Positions 17,676 to 25,515 of a stretch of 64,000 nt of DNA are shown piece after piece. The stretch's first letter is position 1, and each line of letters begins with the position of its first letter. Both the position numbers and the translations under genes were made by a program. The DNA is taken from NCBI RefSeq assembly GCF_022829365.1, contig NZ_JAKSYJ010000093.1, forward strand, positions 148,909-212,908, in the 5' to 3' direction. The notes beneath the pieces were generated by a model. It made no database searches and was not told the DNA's origin. It worked only from the letters and a program-made list of their open reading frames with translations. The DNA comes from Methylobacterium sp. J-077. GTDB lineage: Bacteria; Pseudomonadota; Alphaproteobacteria; Rhizobiales; Beijerinckiaceae.

Positions 17676-18550
17676 CAGACGCGGCCCTCCGTGCCGAACA
17701 GCCCTTGCGGGCGCGCCACCAGCACCAGTGCCATCAGGCCGTAGAGCATCACCTCCGAATAGGCGGAGCTGAAGGCACTCGTCAGGCTGATGACCTCGCC
17801 CGCGATCAGCCCTCCCACCACCGCGCCGGGGAACGAGCCGAGCCCGCCCAGCACGATGACCACGAAGGATTGCACCATGAAGCTGGCACCCATGTCGGGC
17901 GTCACCGAGACGACGGGGGCGTAGAGCATCCCGGCGAGCCCCACCGCGACGATTCCGATGCCGAAGACGAGGAGGAAGGTGCGGCGCACGTCGATGCCGA
18001 GGATGCCGACCATGCCGGCATTCTCGATGCCCGCCCGCACCACGAGGCCGATCGCAGTCCGGTAGAGGACGAGGTAGAGGCCGAGGAGGAGCGCCGCGAC
18101 GATGCCGATCAGTTGGAGCCGGTAGGTCGGGTAGACGAGGAAGCCGAGCTTGGTCGCCCCCACGCCCCAGGAAGGCAACGGCACCCGCTGGCTGTTCCCC
18201 CCGAACCACGCGCGCAACGCCTCCACGAGAACAATGCCGATGCCGTAGGTGACGAGGATCTGGTCCTCGTCGGGCCTCGCGTAGAAATGGCGGATCACCA
18301 GCCGCTCCATGGCGAAGCCGACGACCAGCATGACGGCGCAGCCGCCGAGCAGGGCGAGCAGGAAGGAATGCGTCGCCGACATCATCACGAAGGCGGTGTA
18401 GGCCCCCACGGCGAACAGCGCACCGTGGGCGAAGTTGAGCACCCCCAGGGTGCCCAGGATGATGGTGAGCCCGCTGGACACGAGCGCCAGAAGGCTCCCA
18501 AGGGCAAGGCCGTTGAAGGCCTGGGAGAGGAGAACCACCGTGTTGGGCAT
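17675..18550 (-). CDS. livH: Branched-chain amino-acid type ABC transporter permease LivH
   Basis: A 291-residue multi-span permease with LivH landmarks: FNGLALGSLLALVSSGLTIILGTLGVLNFAHGALFAVGAY, RTAIGLVVRAGIENAGMVGILGI (the cytoplasmic coupling loop) and MVQSFVVIVLGGLGSFPGAVVGGLIAG with RPQGLFG at the end. The stop overlaps the livMG start in an ATGA. The gene follows the binding-protein gene by ten bases, so the operon order is binding protein, livH, livMG, livF. Confidence 0.92.
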   Translation of the reverse strand: MPNTVVLLSQAFNGLALGSLLALVSSGLTIILGTLGVLNFAHGALFAVGAYTAFVMMSATHSFLLALLGGCAVMLVVGFAMERLVIRHFYARPDEDQILVTYGIGIVLVEALRAWFGGNSQRVPLPSWGVGATKLGFLVYPTYRLQLIGIVAALLLGLYLVLYRTAIGLVVRAGIENAGMVGILGIDVRRTFLLVFGIGIVAVGLAGMLYAPVVSVTPDMGASFMVQSFVVIVLGGLGSFPGAVVGGLIAGEVISLTSAFSSAYSEVMLYGLMALVLVARPQGLFGTEGRV

Positions 18551-18560
18551 GGCCGGTCCC

Positions 18561-19868
18561 TCAGGTGTAGGGGCCGAGCTTGCAACCGAACAGGTCGGGC
18601 GGGTTCATCACGCTCTCGCCCTCGACCACGTCCACGATCTCGTAGAAATCCTCCGGCCCCTTCATCGAGGCGGGCGCCTTGCCTTTCAGGATCGGGATTG
18701 GTCGGACCATCTGGTGGTCCTCGGCGCGGTAATAGACGCGGCCGATGGTCGAGTTGTAGGGCTGGCTCTTCGAGGCCTCCATCGCTTTGATCATGTCGAC
18801 CGGGTTGAACCCGCCGACCCGCTCGACCGTGAGCGCCCAGAGATAGGTCTGCATGTAGGCGATGTGGGCGCCCCAGCGTGGGTGATACTTGTTCTTGTCG
18901 AGGAAGCTCGCCACGAAGGTCTTGGCGAGGGGATAGCGGTCCTCCAGCGTCCACCAGAAATCGCAGGAGCCATAGACGCCCTGCATCAGTTCGGCGCCGA
19001 GTTCCTTGTCCTGGAAGGAGGACAGGTTCGGCACGACGAGCTTCATGCTCGATAGGACGCCGAACTGCTCGGCTTGCTTGGTCGAGGCGACCGCATCCGC
19101 GCCGAAGCAGATGTTCACGAAGACGTCGGCGCCGCTGTTGGCGATGTTGAGGAGCGCCGAGCTGTAATCGGCGGTGCCCAGCGGCACGGTCTCCTTCAGA
19201 ACCTGTGTCCAGCCCGCCTCCTTGGCGAAATTGGCAAAGGATTCGTAGACCGTCTGGCCGTAGGTGTAATCCGGCACCAGGAAGGCCATCTTGCGCTTGG
19301 GACCGAGCGCCTTGGCGACCACCGGGGCCAGCGCCTTGGCGGCCATGTAGGCGTTCTGCTGCGAGCGGAAGCCGTAGCGCTGGCAGTTCTTGCCGGTGAC
19401 GTCGTTCGAGCCGGCGATGCCGACCATGTAGAGGACCTTGTCGCGGCTCGCAAGTTCCTCGAGGGCGATGGCCTCGGAACTGCTCACGGAGCCCGAGAAC
19501 TGAATCGCCTTGTCCCGCTGGATGAACTGGGTCGCCGCCTGCACCGCAACGTTGGGCTTCCCCTCCGTGTCGGCGACCTTGTAGCGGATCTGGCGCCCGA
19601 GGACGCCCTTGCCCTTCAGGCCCCAGGCGGCCGGGATCTCGCCGCCCGCGTTGATCTGCGCGATGGCGAGTTCGTAGCCGAGCTTCAGGTCGTTGCCATC
19701 ACCGGAGAAGACGCCTGTCAGGGGCATGTTGAGGCCGACGAAGACGGAGTCAGCGCCGACACCCTCCGGGAAGGTGCCGATCGCGGCGGGCGTCTGCGCG
19801 CGGGCCAAGCCCGGCAGCATCAGTCCGGCGGCGCCCCCGAGGAGCAGCTTGCGACGGTCGAACATCAT
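18561..19868 (-). CDS. ABC transporter substrate-binding protein (LivK/amide-urea type)
   Basis: A 435-residue periplasmic type I binding protein. The N-terminus MMFDRRKLLLGGAAGLMLPGLARAQ carries a twin-arginine-like signal. The mature part shows VFVGLNMPLTGVFSGDGNDLKLGYELAIAQIN, NVAVQAATQFIQRDKAIQFSG, FLVPDYTYGQTVYESFANFAKEAGW and PYNSTIGRVYYRAEDHQ. Length matches the urea/short-amide binding group better than classic LivK. GGAG nine bases ahead supports the ATG at 19868; an in-frame start 11 codons upstream would bury the signal. It sits between the nitrilase and livH genes. Confidence 0.88.
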   Translation of the reverse strand: MMFDRRKLLLGGAAGLMLPGLARAQTPAAIGTFPEGVGADSVFVGLNMPLTGVFSGDGNDLKLGYELAIAQINAGGEIPAAWGLKGKGVLGRQIRYKVADTEGKPNVAVQAATQFIQRDKAIQFSGSVSSSEAIALEELASRDKVLYMVGIAGSNDVTGKNCQRYGFRSQQNAYMAAKALAPVVAKALGPKRKMAFLVPDYTYGQTVYESFANFAKEAGWTQVLKETVPLGTADYSSALLNIANSGADVFVNICFGADAVASTKQAEQFGVLSSMKLVVPNLSSFQDKELGAELMQGVYGSCDFWWTLEDRYPLAKTFVASFLDKNKYHPRWGAHIAYMQTYLWALTVERVGGFNPVDMIKAMEASKSQPYNSTIGRVYYRAEDHQMVRPIPILKGKAPASMKGPEDFYEIVDVVEGESVMNPPDLFGCKLGPYT

Positions 19869-19912
19869 AGCACATCTCCACTCGGGCAGGGGTCGAGGCA
19901 ACGCTCAGCAAG

Positions 19913-20938
19913 TCACGCGCCGTCGCCGGGGACAGGCGCGGAAACACCCGCGGGCGGCGGGGCGGAGCCGGGATCGCGAAAGGCCGCGGGGGCGAGGCGG
20001 CGGCGGTTCACCGTGAGGTCGAACACGTCGAAGCGGTTGTAGTAGCCGACCACGTCGTGGAACTGCTTCGGCTCGATGCAAGCTGCGAGGTCGATTTCGG
20101 CGTAGAGGATTCCCTCGTCCCGAAGGGCTTCGCCGATCTGGGCGCCGGTCGGATCAAGGAAGAACGAGGCGGCGCGCGGCGTCCCTTCCAGAACCTCGGC
20201 GGCCCGGGGATCGCAAGAGGCGATGGTGTCGAACGCCGCACGGTCGAGCACACTCGCGGTGACGAGGCCGAAGACCTTGGCCTCGAAGCAATGGGCGCCC
20301 GCCCGGAGGCGGTTCGCGGCGAGGTTGTCGTAATTGCCCCCGCCCGCTGGGCGCCGCGTCGGCCAGACCGGCGGCCAGGACGAGATATGGAACTGCTCGC
20401 CCTGCGCCATCAGGCTATAGCGGGCCAGCGAGTTGGTGTTCTCGCCGCAGATGAGTTGGCCGATCCGGCCGATCGCGGTCTCGACCACCCGCAGCCCGGC
20501 CCCATCGCCTGCCGCCCAGACCAGCTTCTCGTAGAAGGTCGGAACGAGCTTGCGGTGGTGGTTGAGGATGTCGCCGCCCTCGCCGATCAGCAGGTTGCTG
20601 TTCCACAGGCAGCCGACGCTCACGGGTGAACGCTCGCTGAGGCCGATGGAGACGATGACCCTCGCCGCCTTCGCGGCCTCGCGGATGCGGGCGACTTCCG
20701 GTCCGTCGACGAGGACCGACTGGTCGGCCATGCGGGCGAACAGGTCGTGGTTGTCGATCGGCGCCGCAAGGGCGGCCCAGACCGGAAAGGCCGGGATGAA
20801 GGTTTCCGGGAAGGCGACGAGGGCCGCGCCGGCCCTGGCCGCCTCGTGGATGAGGGAAACCGCCTTGTCCGTCGTCGCCGTGGCGTCGAGGAAGACCGGT
20901 GCGGCATGGATGGCCGCCGCCTTGAAACGGGGATTCAT
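19913..20938 (-). CDS. Nitrilase (aliphatic/aryl nitrilase family)
   Basis: A 341-residue carbon-nitrogen hydrolase that converts nitriles to acids and ammonia. The catalytic triad is visible: Glu45 in VAFPETFIPAFPVW, Lys130 in NHHRKLVPT and Cys164 in LICGENTNSLARY. CGEN-x-N is typical of true nitrilases. Length is normal. The start at 20938 lies inside a tandem 15-base duplication, so the residues MNPRF are encoded in duplicate just around the start. The gene heads a five-gene unit with a complete ABC importer and is divergent from a LysR regulator, a layout suggesting nitrile-inducible uptake and hydrolysis. The preferred nitrile is unknown. Confidence 0.93.
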   Translation of the reverse strand: MNPRFKAAAIHAAPVFLDATATTDKAVSLIHEAARAGAALVAFPETFIPAFPVWAALAAPIDNHDLFARMADQSVLVDGPEVARIREAAKAARVIVSIGLSERSPVSVGCLWNSNLLIGEGGDILNHHRKLVPTFYEKLVWAAGDGAGLRVVETAIGRIGQLICGENTNSLARYSLMAQGEQFHISSWPPVWPTRRPAGGGNYDNLAANRLRAGAHCFEAKVFGLVTASVLDRAAFDTIASCDPRAAEVLEGTPRAASFFLDPTGAQIGEALRDEGILYAEIDLAACIEPKQFHDVVGYYNRFDVFDLTVNRRRLAPAAFRDPGSAPPPAGVSAPVPGDGA

Positions 20939-20951
20939 GAAACGGGGATTC
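20923..20951. repeat. Tandem 15-bp duplication across the nitrilase start
   Basis: TGAAACGGGGATTC occurs at 20923-20936 and again at 20938-20951, period 15. On the minus strand this duplicates the first five codons of the nitrilase (upstream copy reads RNPRF, downstream MNPRF). Confidence 0.85.
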
Positions 20952-21076
20952 CTGGATTGCCCTTTCGAGGCCGAGCTTAGGCAGCCTGTCCGCCGCTTGA
21001 AGCGGTCAATTCCGCAAGCGCCCTTGCACGGATCCCAAGCCGCCGACGTGGCGCGACTCTTGCGCCGCGCGAGACC

Positions 21077-22060
21077 ATGCGTGCCCTCGATCAGCTCGAC
21101 TGGGATGACCTGAAGGTCTTCGTCCATGCCGCCCGTGGGGGCAGCCTCGCGGGAGCGGCCAAGAGGCTGCGGGTCGATCAATCGACCGTCAGCCGGCGCC
21201 TCGCCCATCTGGAAGCCGCCCTGGGCGTCTCCCTGTTCGAGCGCATGCCCTCCGGCCTGCGCCTGAGCGAGGCCGGCCAGCGCCTGCTCCGCCACGCGGA
21301 GCGGGTGGAGAGCGCCATCATCGCCATGGAGGAGGAGGTCACTCCCAGCTCCGGGCAGGCCGGAGGCCGCGTCCGTCTCGCGACGATGGAGGGCATCGCC
21401 TCCCTCTATCTCGCCGAGCGGTTCGTGCGCCTGCACGAGACGCATCCCGACCTCACCGTCGAGCTGCTGACATCGCCCCAGACGGTCTATGTGAATCGCC
21501 GGGAGGCCGACCTCTTCCTGAGCTTCTTCGAGCCACCGGGGCAGGGGCTCGTCTCCGAGCGGATCGGCCGCTTCCGGCTCGGGCTCTACGCCTCACCGGG
21601 CTACCTCGACCGGGCGGGAACGCCACGATCCATCCAGGATCTGGAGCGCCACGCCTTTGTCACCTACGTCGAAGACCTCGTGCAGGTCGATTGCGTGCGG
21701 TGGCTCGACGAAATCATCGCGGATCGGCGTACCGTGTTCCACTCGACGAGCATGATCGCGCAGAAGCAGGCGGCCGCCGGTGGGCTCGGCATCGTCCTCC
21801 TCCCAAGCTTCGCGGTTGCCGGACGCGACCTCCTGGTCCCGGTACTGCACGATGACTTGTCGACGATTCGAGATCTCTGGCTCAACGTCCACACCGACCT
21901 GCAATTCTCGCCCCGCATCAGGGCGGTCTCGGCCTTCCTGAAAACTCTATTCCGCTCCGATCCCACGCTGCAGGTCAATCTTCGGCTTCCGCAACCAATC
22001 TCTGTTTTGGGGCCCGCGATGTCTTCAGTGGACTTGCCCGAAACTGCCCAGGCCGTTTGA
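21077..22060 (+). CDS. LysR family transcriptional regulator
   Basis: A 327-residue LTTR. The winged HTH is DDLKVFVHAARGGSLAGAAKRLRVDQSTVSRRLAHLEAALGVSLFER (residues about 10-57); the co-inducer domain follows with GGRVRLATMEGIASLYLAERF. The DQSTVSRRL helix groups it with the LTTR branch that reads DQSTVSRRI. It is divergent from the nitrilase operon with 138 bases between, the classical arrangement for control of the divergent genes. The inducer is likely the nitrile or its acid (inference). Confidence 0.9.
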   Translation: MRALDQLDWDDLKVFVHAARGGSLAGAAKRLRVDQSTVSRRLAHLEAALGVSLFERMPSGLRLSEAGQRLLRHAERVESAIIAMEEEVTPSSGQAGGRVRLATMEGIASLYLAERFVRLHETHPDLTVELLTSPQTVYVNRREADLFLSFFEPPGQGLVSERIGRFRLGLYASPGYLDRAGTPRSIQDLERHAFVTYVEDLVQVDCVRWLDEIIADRRTVFHSTSMIAQKQAAAGGLGIVLLPSFAVAGRDLLVPVLHDDLSTIRDLWLNVHTDLQFSPRIRAVSAFLKTLFRSDPTLQVNLRLPQPISVLGPAMSSVDLPETAQAV

Positions 22061-22293
22061 TGCTCGAAGACAAAAAATATCTCTCAAATGTTATTCAATA
22101 TGCATTTAGTGAGATTGACCCTGGGGACCAATCAGCGTCCTGGCGTTTAAGTATATCTTATTCTGCGATCCACCTTCCACCCCGATGGGAATGTCCGCTT
22201 TGGGGAGCCGCGCCGATCATTTCCTGTGACCGGGTTGGGTCGGGAGGCGGCTGTCCGTTCCGCGCCAAGTGTGGAAATTGGCGGTCTGCCCGG

Positions 22294-22365
22294 AAGCAGA
22301 CGTTCGGCTTCGCGCCCATTGCTGCCACTCAGCCGAACCGGGCAGCAACCTAAAAGCAGACGTTC
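22294..22365. repeat. Hairpin bracketed by direct repeats
   Basis: AAGCAGACGTTC occurs twice in direct orientation, 60 bases apart, on either side of the inverted repeat TTGCTGCC (22319-22326) and GGCAGCAA (22341-22348). A related CCAGACGTTG is seen near 53703, suggesting a degenerate dispersed family. Confidence 0.6.
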
Positions 22366-22873
22366 TATCGGCAGCTTAGCGATAGCCTGATTGTCGATGT
22401 ATCCGACGGTGCATCGCCGTAGGGAGGCTTCGCAGGTACCTTCACGAATTTCGCTCCGAGGCGCACAATCCCCCGGTGGACCTTCTACGACACCATAGTT
22501 GAGGTCAGCCTCGCCCTTGCGCCGTCACTGACGGCCTACGCCCCTTCGTGCCCCAAGCTAAGCTGAGTTTGCTCAACTGCCGCAAAAGACCGCTATCGGG
22601 ATGCGCCAACTCCGCCCGAGATGGCAGACATGGGTCGCGAGGAGTATGTTAGCTTTCTCGGCTAGCGTGCTACTCAGTGACTATCCCACGTAAAGTCGAT
22701 ACAAATGCGTTCTGATAACATTTTGACCCATTTGATTGTCTAATTTTGTAGGTGTTCGAGCACACTACGACCTATAACATCTATTTAATCGGTAAAATTG
22801 ATTTAATAAAAATTCAAATCAATATAAAAATGTTTCTTGACCTGCCGCGCCCTGCTTAGGGTGCGCTTTATAT

Positions 22874-22903
22874 AGATTATCGTGCTGAATCAGATAATCT
22901 GAT
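22874..22903. promoter_or_regulatory. Dyad upstream of the sodium/solute symporter
   Basis: ATCAGAT-A-ATCTGAT at 22889-22903 is a perfect 15-base palindrome, and AGATTATC at 22874-22881 pairs with GATAATCT at 22893-22900. It lies 175-200 bases before the symporter start at the edge of an AT-rich block and is the best operator candidate there; the binding protein could be the AraC regulator encoded at 24530. Confidence 0.5.
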
Positions 22904-23077
22904 GGTGCCGATCAAATCAAAATATTTGTCCGCTTCCTCTTCAAAATCTAGTTTCCCCCGTAATGGCCGTTGCTTCTCGCTCCTGCGAGGAAAGCTGCGG
23001 CCCCGAATGATTTCGGAGGAAACATGCTGGGTTCCCTTGGCGCCCAGGCGCTACGGCGTCGCCGTTAGGCCGCACCC

Positions 23078-24469
23078 ATGCAGCCAAACTGGATCGTTCT
23101 CTCCCTGACCCTGGCCTACATGGCGGCGATGGGGCTGATCAGTTTCTCTGTGCGACGCCATGCGAAGAGCGCTGGAAGCTTTACCTCCGGCGGCACGCGC
23201 TATCCGGCGTTCCTGATCGGCTTTCTGTTGATGTCGGAATTCATCGGGACTGCCACGAGCGTCGGTACCACACAGACGGCCTACAGAGTCGGGGTGTCGG
23301 CAGCCTGGAACGTCCTCGCCCTCGCCGTCGGATTCGTTCTTTACGCCATCCTACTCGCGCCCCGTTTTAAGGAACTCGGCGAGAATACGATCTCCGGGGC
23401 GTTGAATAAGGCCTACGGTCGCCCGACCAAGCTCGCGACCTCGGTCATTATGATCTTCGCTCTTCAGATCGTCGCAGTCTCAACCTATGCGGGCGGCGGT
23501 ACGATCCTGGCAGGTCTCCTCAATGTCGATCGGACCAGTGCCATCGTCATCACGGGTATCGTCGCGACGCTCTATGTTAGTGTCGGGGGGATGCGCTCGG
23601 TCATCTACACGAATGTCCTCCATGCCGTCGTGAAGTATCTTGGCATCCTCGCGGCCGTCGCCTTCGGATTGTCTCAGGTCGGCGGCCTCGCGAACCTGAG
23701 GGCCCGCGTGCCCGAAGCGATGTTCGCGGTCGATACGGTCGGCTGGTCACAGATCTTCGCGTGGATGGTCGCCGGCATCGGCGCGGTCTTCTCGACGCAA
23801 TACGTGATCCAGGCCATCAATACCGTGCAGGACGGGCGCACGGCGCGGCAGGCCAGCTTTTATTGTGCCTTCCTGCTCGTGCCGTTCGGCATCGGCGCCG
23901 CCCTGGTCGGTGTCTGCGCGGCGGCGCTGCTGCCGGGAATCCCCGCGATCCAGGCTTTGCCGGGCCTAATCGCCCGGATGGACGATCTGCTGGCCGCCAT
24001 CGTGGTGGCGGGATTGGCGGGGTCGCTGTTCGGCACGATCTCGGCCCTCAGCATCGGTGCCGCCACCCTGCTGTTCAAGGATTTCTATCATCCCCGCCGT
24101 CGGAGCGAGGATGGGACGTCGTCCCTGCGGTTCGTCCGCAGCATGACGGTGCTCGTGGGCCTGATCCCGATTCCCCTGGCGATCTTCGCGCCGGATATCC
24201 TGAAGGTGACCTTCCTCGCGAAATCCCTGCGGGCGACGCTGGCGGTCCTGGTCGTCTTTGCCTTCTACGCTCCGCGCTTCGGCACCCCGCGGGCCGCCGT
24301 CGTCAGCATCCTGGTTTCCCTCGTCCTGACGATCGGCTGGTTCCTCGCCGGCGATCCCGGGGGAATCGACAACGCCTATGTGGCCCTCGTCATTCCCCTA
24401 GCGGTGATGGGTACCGCCGAACTCCGGAAGAGGACCACGCTCCGGAACGAACCGGTTGCGGCGCCCTGA
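23078..24469 (+). CDS. Sodium:solute symporter family (SSS) transporter
   Basis: A 463-residue inner-membrane symporter with about 12-13 membrane segments. SSS signatures are GLISFSVRRHAKSAGSFTSGG, IGFLLMSEFIGTATSVGTTQTAYRVG, VGGMRSVIYTNVLHAVVKYLGILAA and STQYVIQAINTVQDGRTARQASF. The family couples Na+ entry to uptake of sugars, organic acids, amino acids or vitamins. It is followed by an AraC regulator and the furan catabolic genes, so a furan acid or related carboxylate is a reasonable but unproven substrate. Confidence 0.88.
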   Translation: MQPNWIVLSLTLAYMAAMGLISFSVRRHAKSAGSFTSGGTRYPAFLIGFLLMSEFIGTATSVGTTQTAYRVGVSAAWNVLALAVGFVLYAILLAPRFKELGENTISGALNKAYGRPTKLATSVIMIFALQIVAVSTYAGGGTILAGLLNVDRTSAIVITGIVATLYVSVGGMRSVIYTNVLHAVVKYLGILAAVAFGLSQVGGLANLRARVPEAMFAVDTVGWSQIFAWMVAGIGAVFSTQYVIQAINTVQDGRTARQASFYCAFLLVPFGIGAALVGVCAAALLPGIPAIQALPGLIARMDDLLAAIVVAGLAGSLFGTISALSIGAATLLFKDFYHPRRRSEDGTSSLRFVRSMTVLVGLIPIPLAIFAPDILKVTFLAKSLRATLAVLVVFAFYAPRFGTPRAAVVSILVSLVLTIGWFLAGDPGGIDNAYVALVIPLAVMGTAELRKRTTLRNEPVAAP

Positions 24470-24529
24470 CGGGACGGGGGTCCCGGCGGCGATCTAGCTG
24501 CCACCCGCGGACCATGCTAAATAGTGCAG

Positions 24530-25387
24530 ATGTCCGAGGCTCTTGAGATCGCCCATGGCGCCTTCGGCCGCGTCGCGCTCCTCGACATGGACCGCAGCCT
24601 CGTCCGCCACGCGCACCCGCATTGCCACGTGCTCCTGAAGGTCGAGGGAGACGACACGCAGTTCCTCGTCGGCGATCAGGTTGTCGCGCTCACCGACGAT
24701 CAGGCTGTCCTGATCAACGCCTGGGAGACCCACGCCTACCTGCACGATCCCCAGCGGGCCAAGGCGATGATCCTGGCTCTGTACATCGAGCCCGACTGGC
24801 TCGGCGCGTTCCGGCGGAATTGGGCTGCGAGCGGGGCGCCCGGTTTCTTCGGACAACCGTCGGGCGCCGTCACACCAACGATTCGCCGGCTCGCCCACGA
24901 CCTCGCCGCCGAGATGGTCTACACGCCGCTTTCCTCCCACATCCAGGACGAGTTGCTGTCGAACCTGATGGTCGCCGTGATCGAGCGGTTCACGGCTTGG
25001 CGCGAGGAGCCCCTCTCCCTCCGCGCCGCCGCCCGGCGCAACGCTGGCGACTGGCGCATCCGACGCACAATCGCACGGGTGCGAGCAGAGCCCGGCGCCA
25101 TGCTGGGCACCGAGGCGCTGGCACGCGAGGCGGGGCTCTCCCGCGCCCAGTTCTACCGCCTGTTCGAGCAATCCACCGGGGCCCCGCCGCATGTCTTCCT
25201 GAACGCGATCCGGATCGAGCAGGCCGTCGAGGCCATCGTGAGCAGCGAGGAGCCCATCACCGCGATCGGCATGCGCCTCGGCTTCGCCGCGCCCGCACAT
25301 TTCTCGCGCTTCTTCCGGGACCACGTCAGCGTACCCCCGAGCATCTTCCGCGGTATCGTCCGGCGGGGCGGCCAGCCCGCTGCCTGA
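24530..25387 (+). CDS. AraC family transcriptional regulator
   Basis: A 285-residue regulator. The N-terminal cupin sensor shows RHAHPHCHVLLKVEGDDTQFLVGD; the C-terminal HTH pair is GTEALAREAGLSRAQFYRLFEQSTGAPPHVFLNAIRIEQAVEAI and PITAIGMRLGFAAPAHFSRFFRDHVSVPPSIFRG. A GTG at 24524 would add two residues; no strong ribosome site decides. It lies between the symporter and hmfA on the same strand. AraC-type regulators of furoate catabolism are known in pseudomonads, so it is a plausible local activator. Confidence 0.87.
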   Translation: MSEALEIAHGAFGRVALLDMDRSLVRHAHPHCHVLLKVEGDDTQFLVGDQVVALTDDQAVLINAWETHAYLHDPQRAKAMILALYIEPDWLGAFRRNWAASGAPGFFGQPSGAVTPTIRRLAHDLAAEMVYTPLSSHIQDELLSNLMVAVIERFTAWREEPLSLRAAARRNAGDWRIRRTIARVRAEPGAMLGTEALAREAGLSRAQFYRLFEQSTGAPPHVFLNAIRIEQAVEAIVSSEEPITAIGMRLGFAAPAHFSRFFRDHVSVPPSIFRGIVRRGGQPAA

Positions 25388-25515
25388 CGGCGCCGTCATC
25401 AAAGAATGAGACGTTTCGGTAAGTCTCGAGACGCCTCGGCATCGCCGCACCCACACGGAGTCGCCATTCTCCCCGAGATACGGACCCCATCGAGAGGTCC
25501 GGCGGAGGAAGCGGC

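Larger units (their letters stand above)
22061..23077. other. 1-kb intergenic region, partly AT-rich, with repeats and a dyad
   Basis: No gene is seen. Three structures are present: a hairpin TTGCTGCC/GGCAGCAA at 22319-22348 bracketed by direct copies of AAGCAGACGTTC (22294-22305 and 22354-22365); an AT-rich block at about 22690-22850; and a dyad near 22874-22903. An open frame overlapping 22902-23108 has no family resemblance and is not called. Confidence 0.55.

Noticed and set aside
17582..20042. Long plus-strand frames opposite livH, the binding protein and nitrilase
   Set aside because: Antisense shadows of conserved transporter genes.
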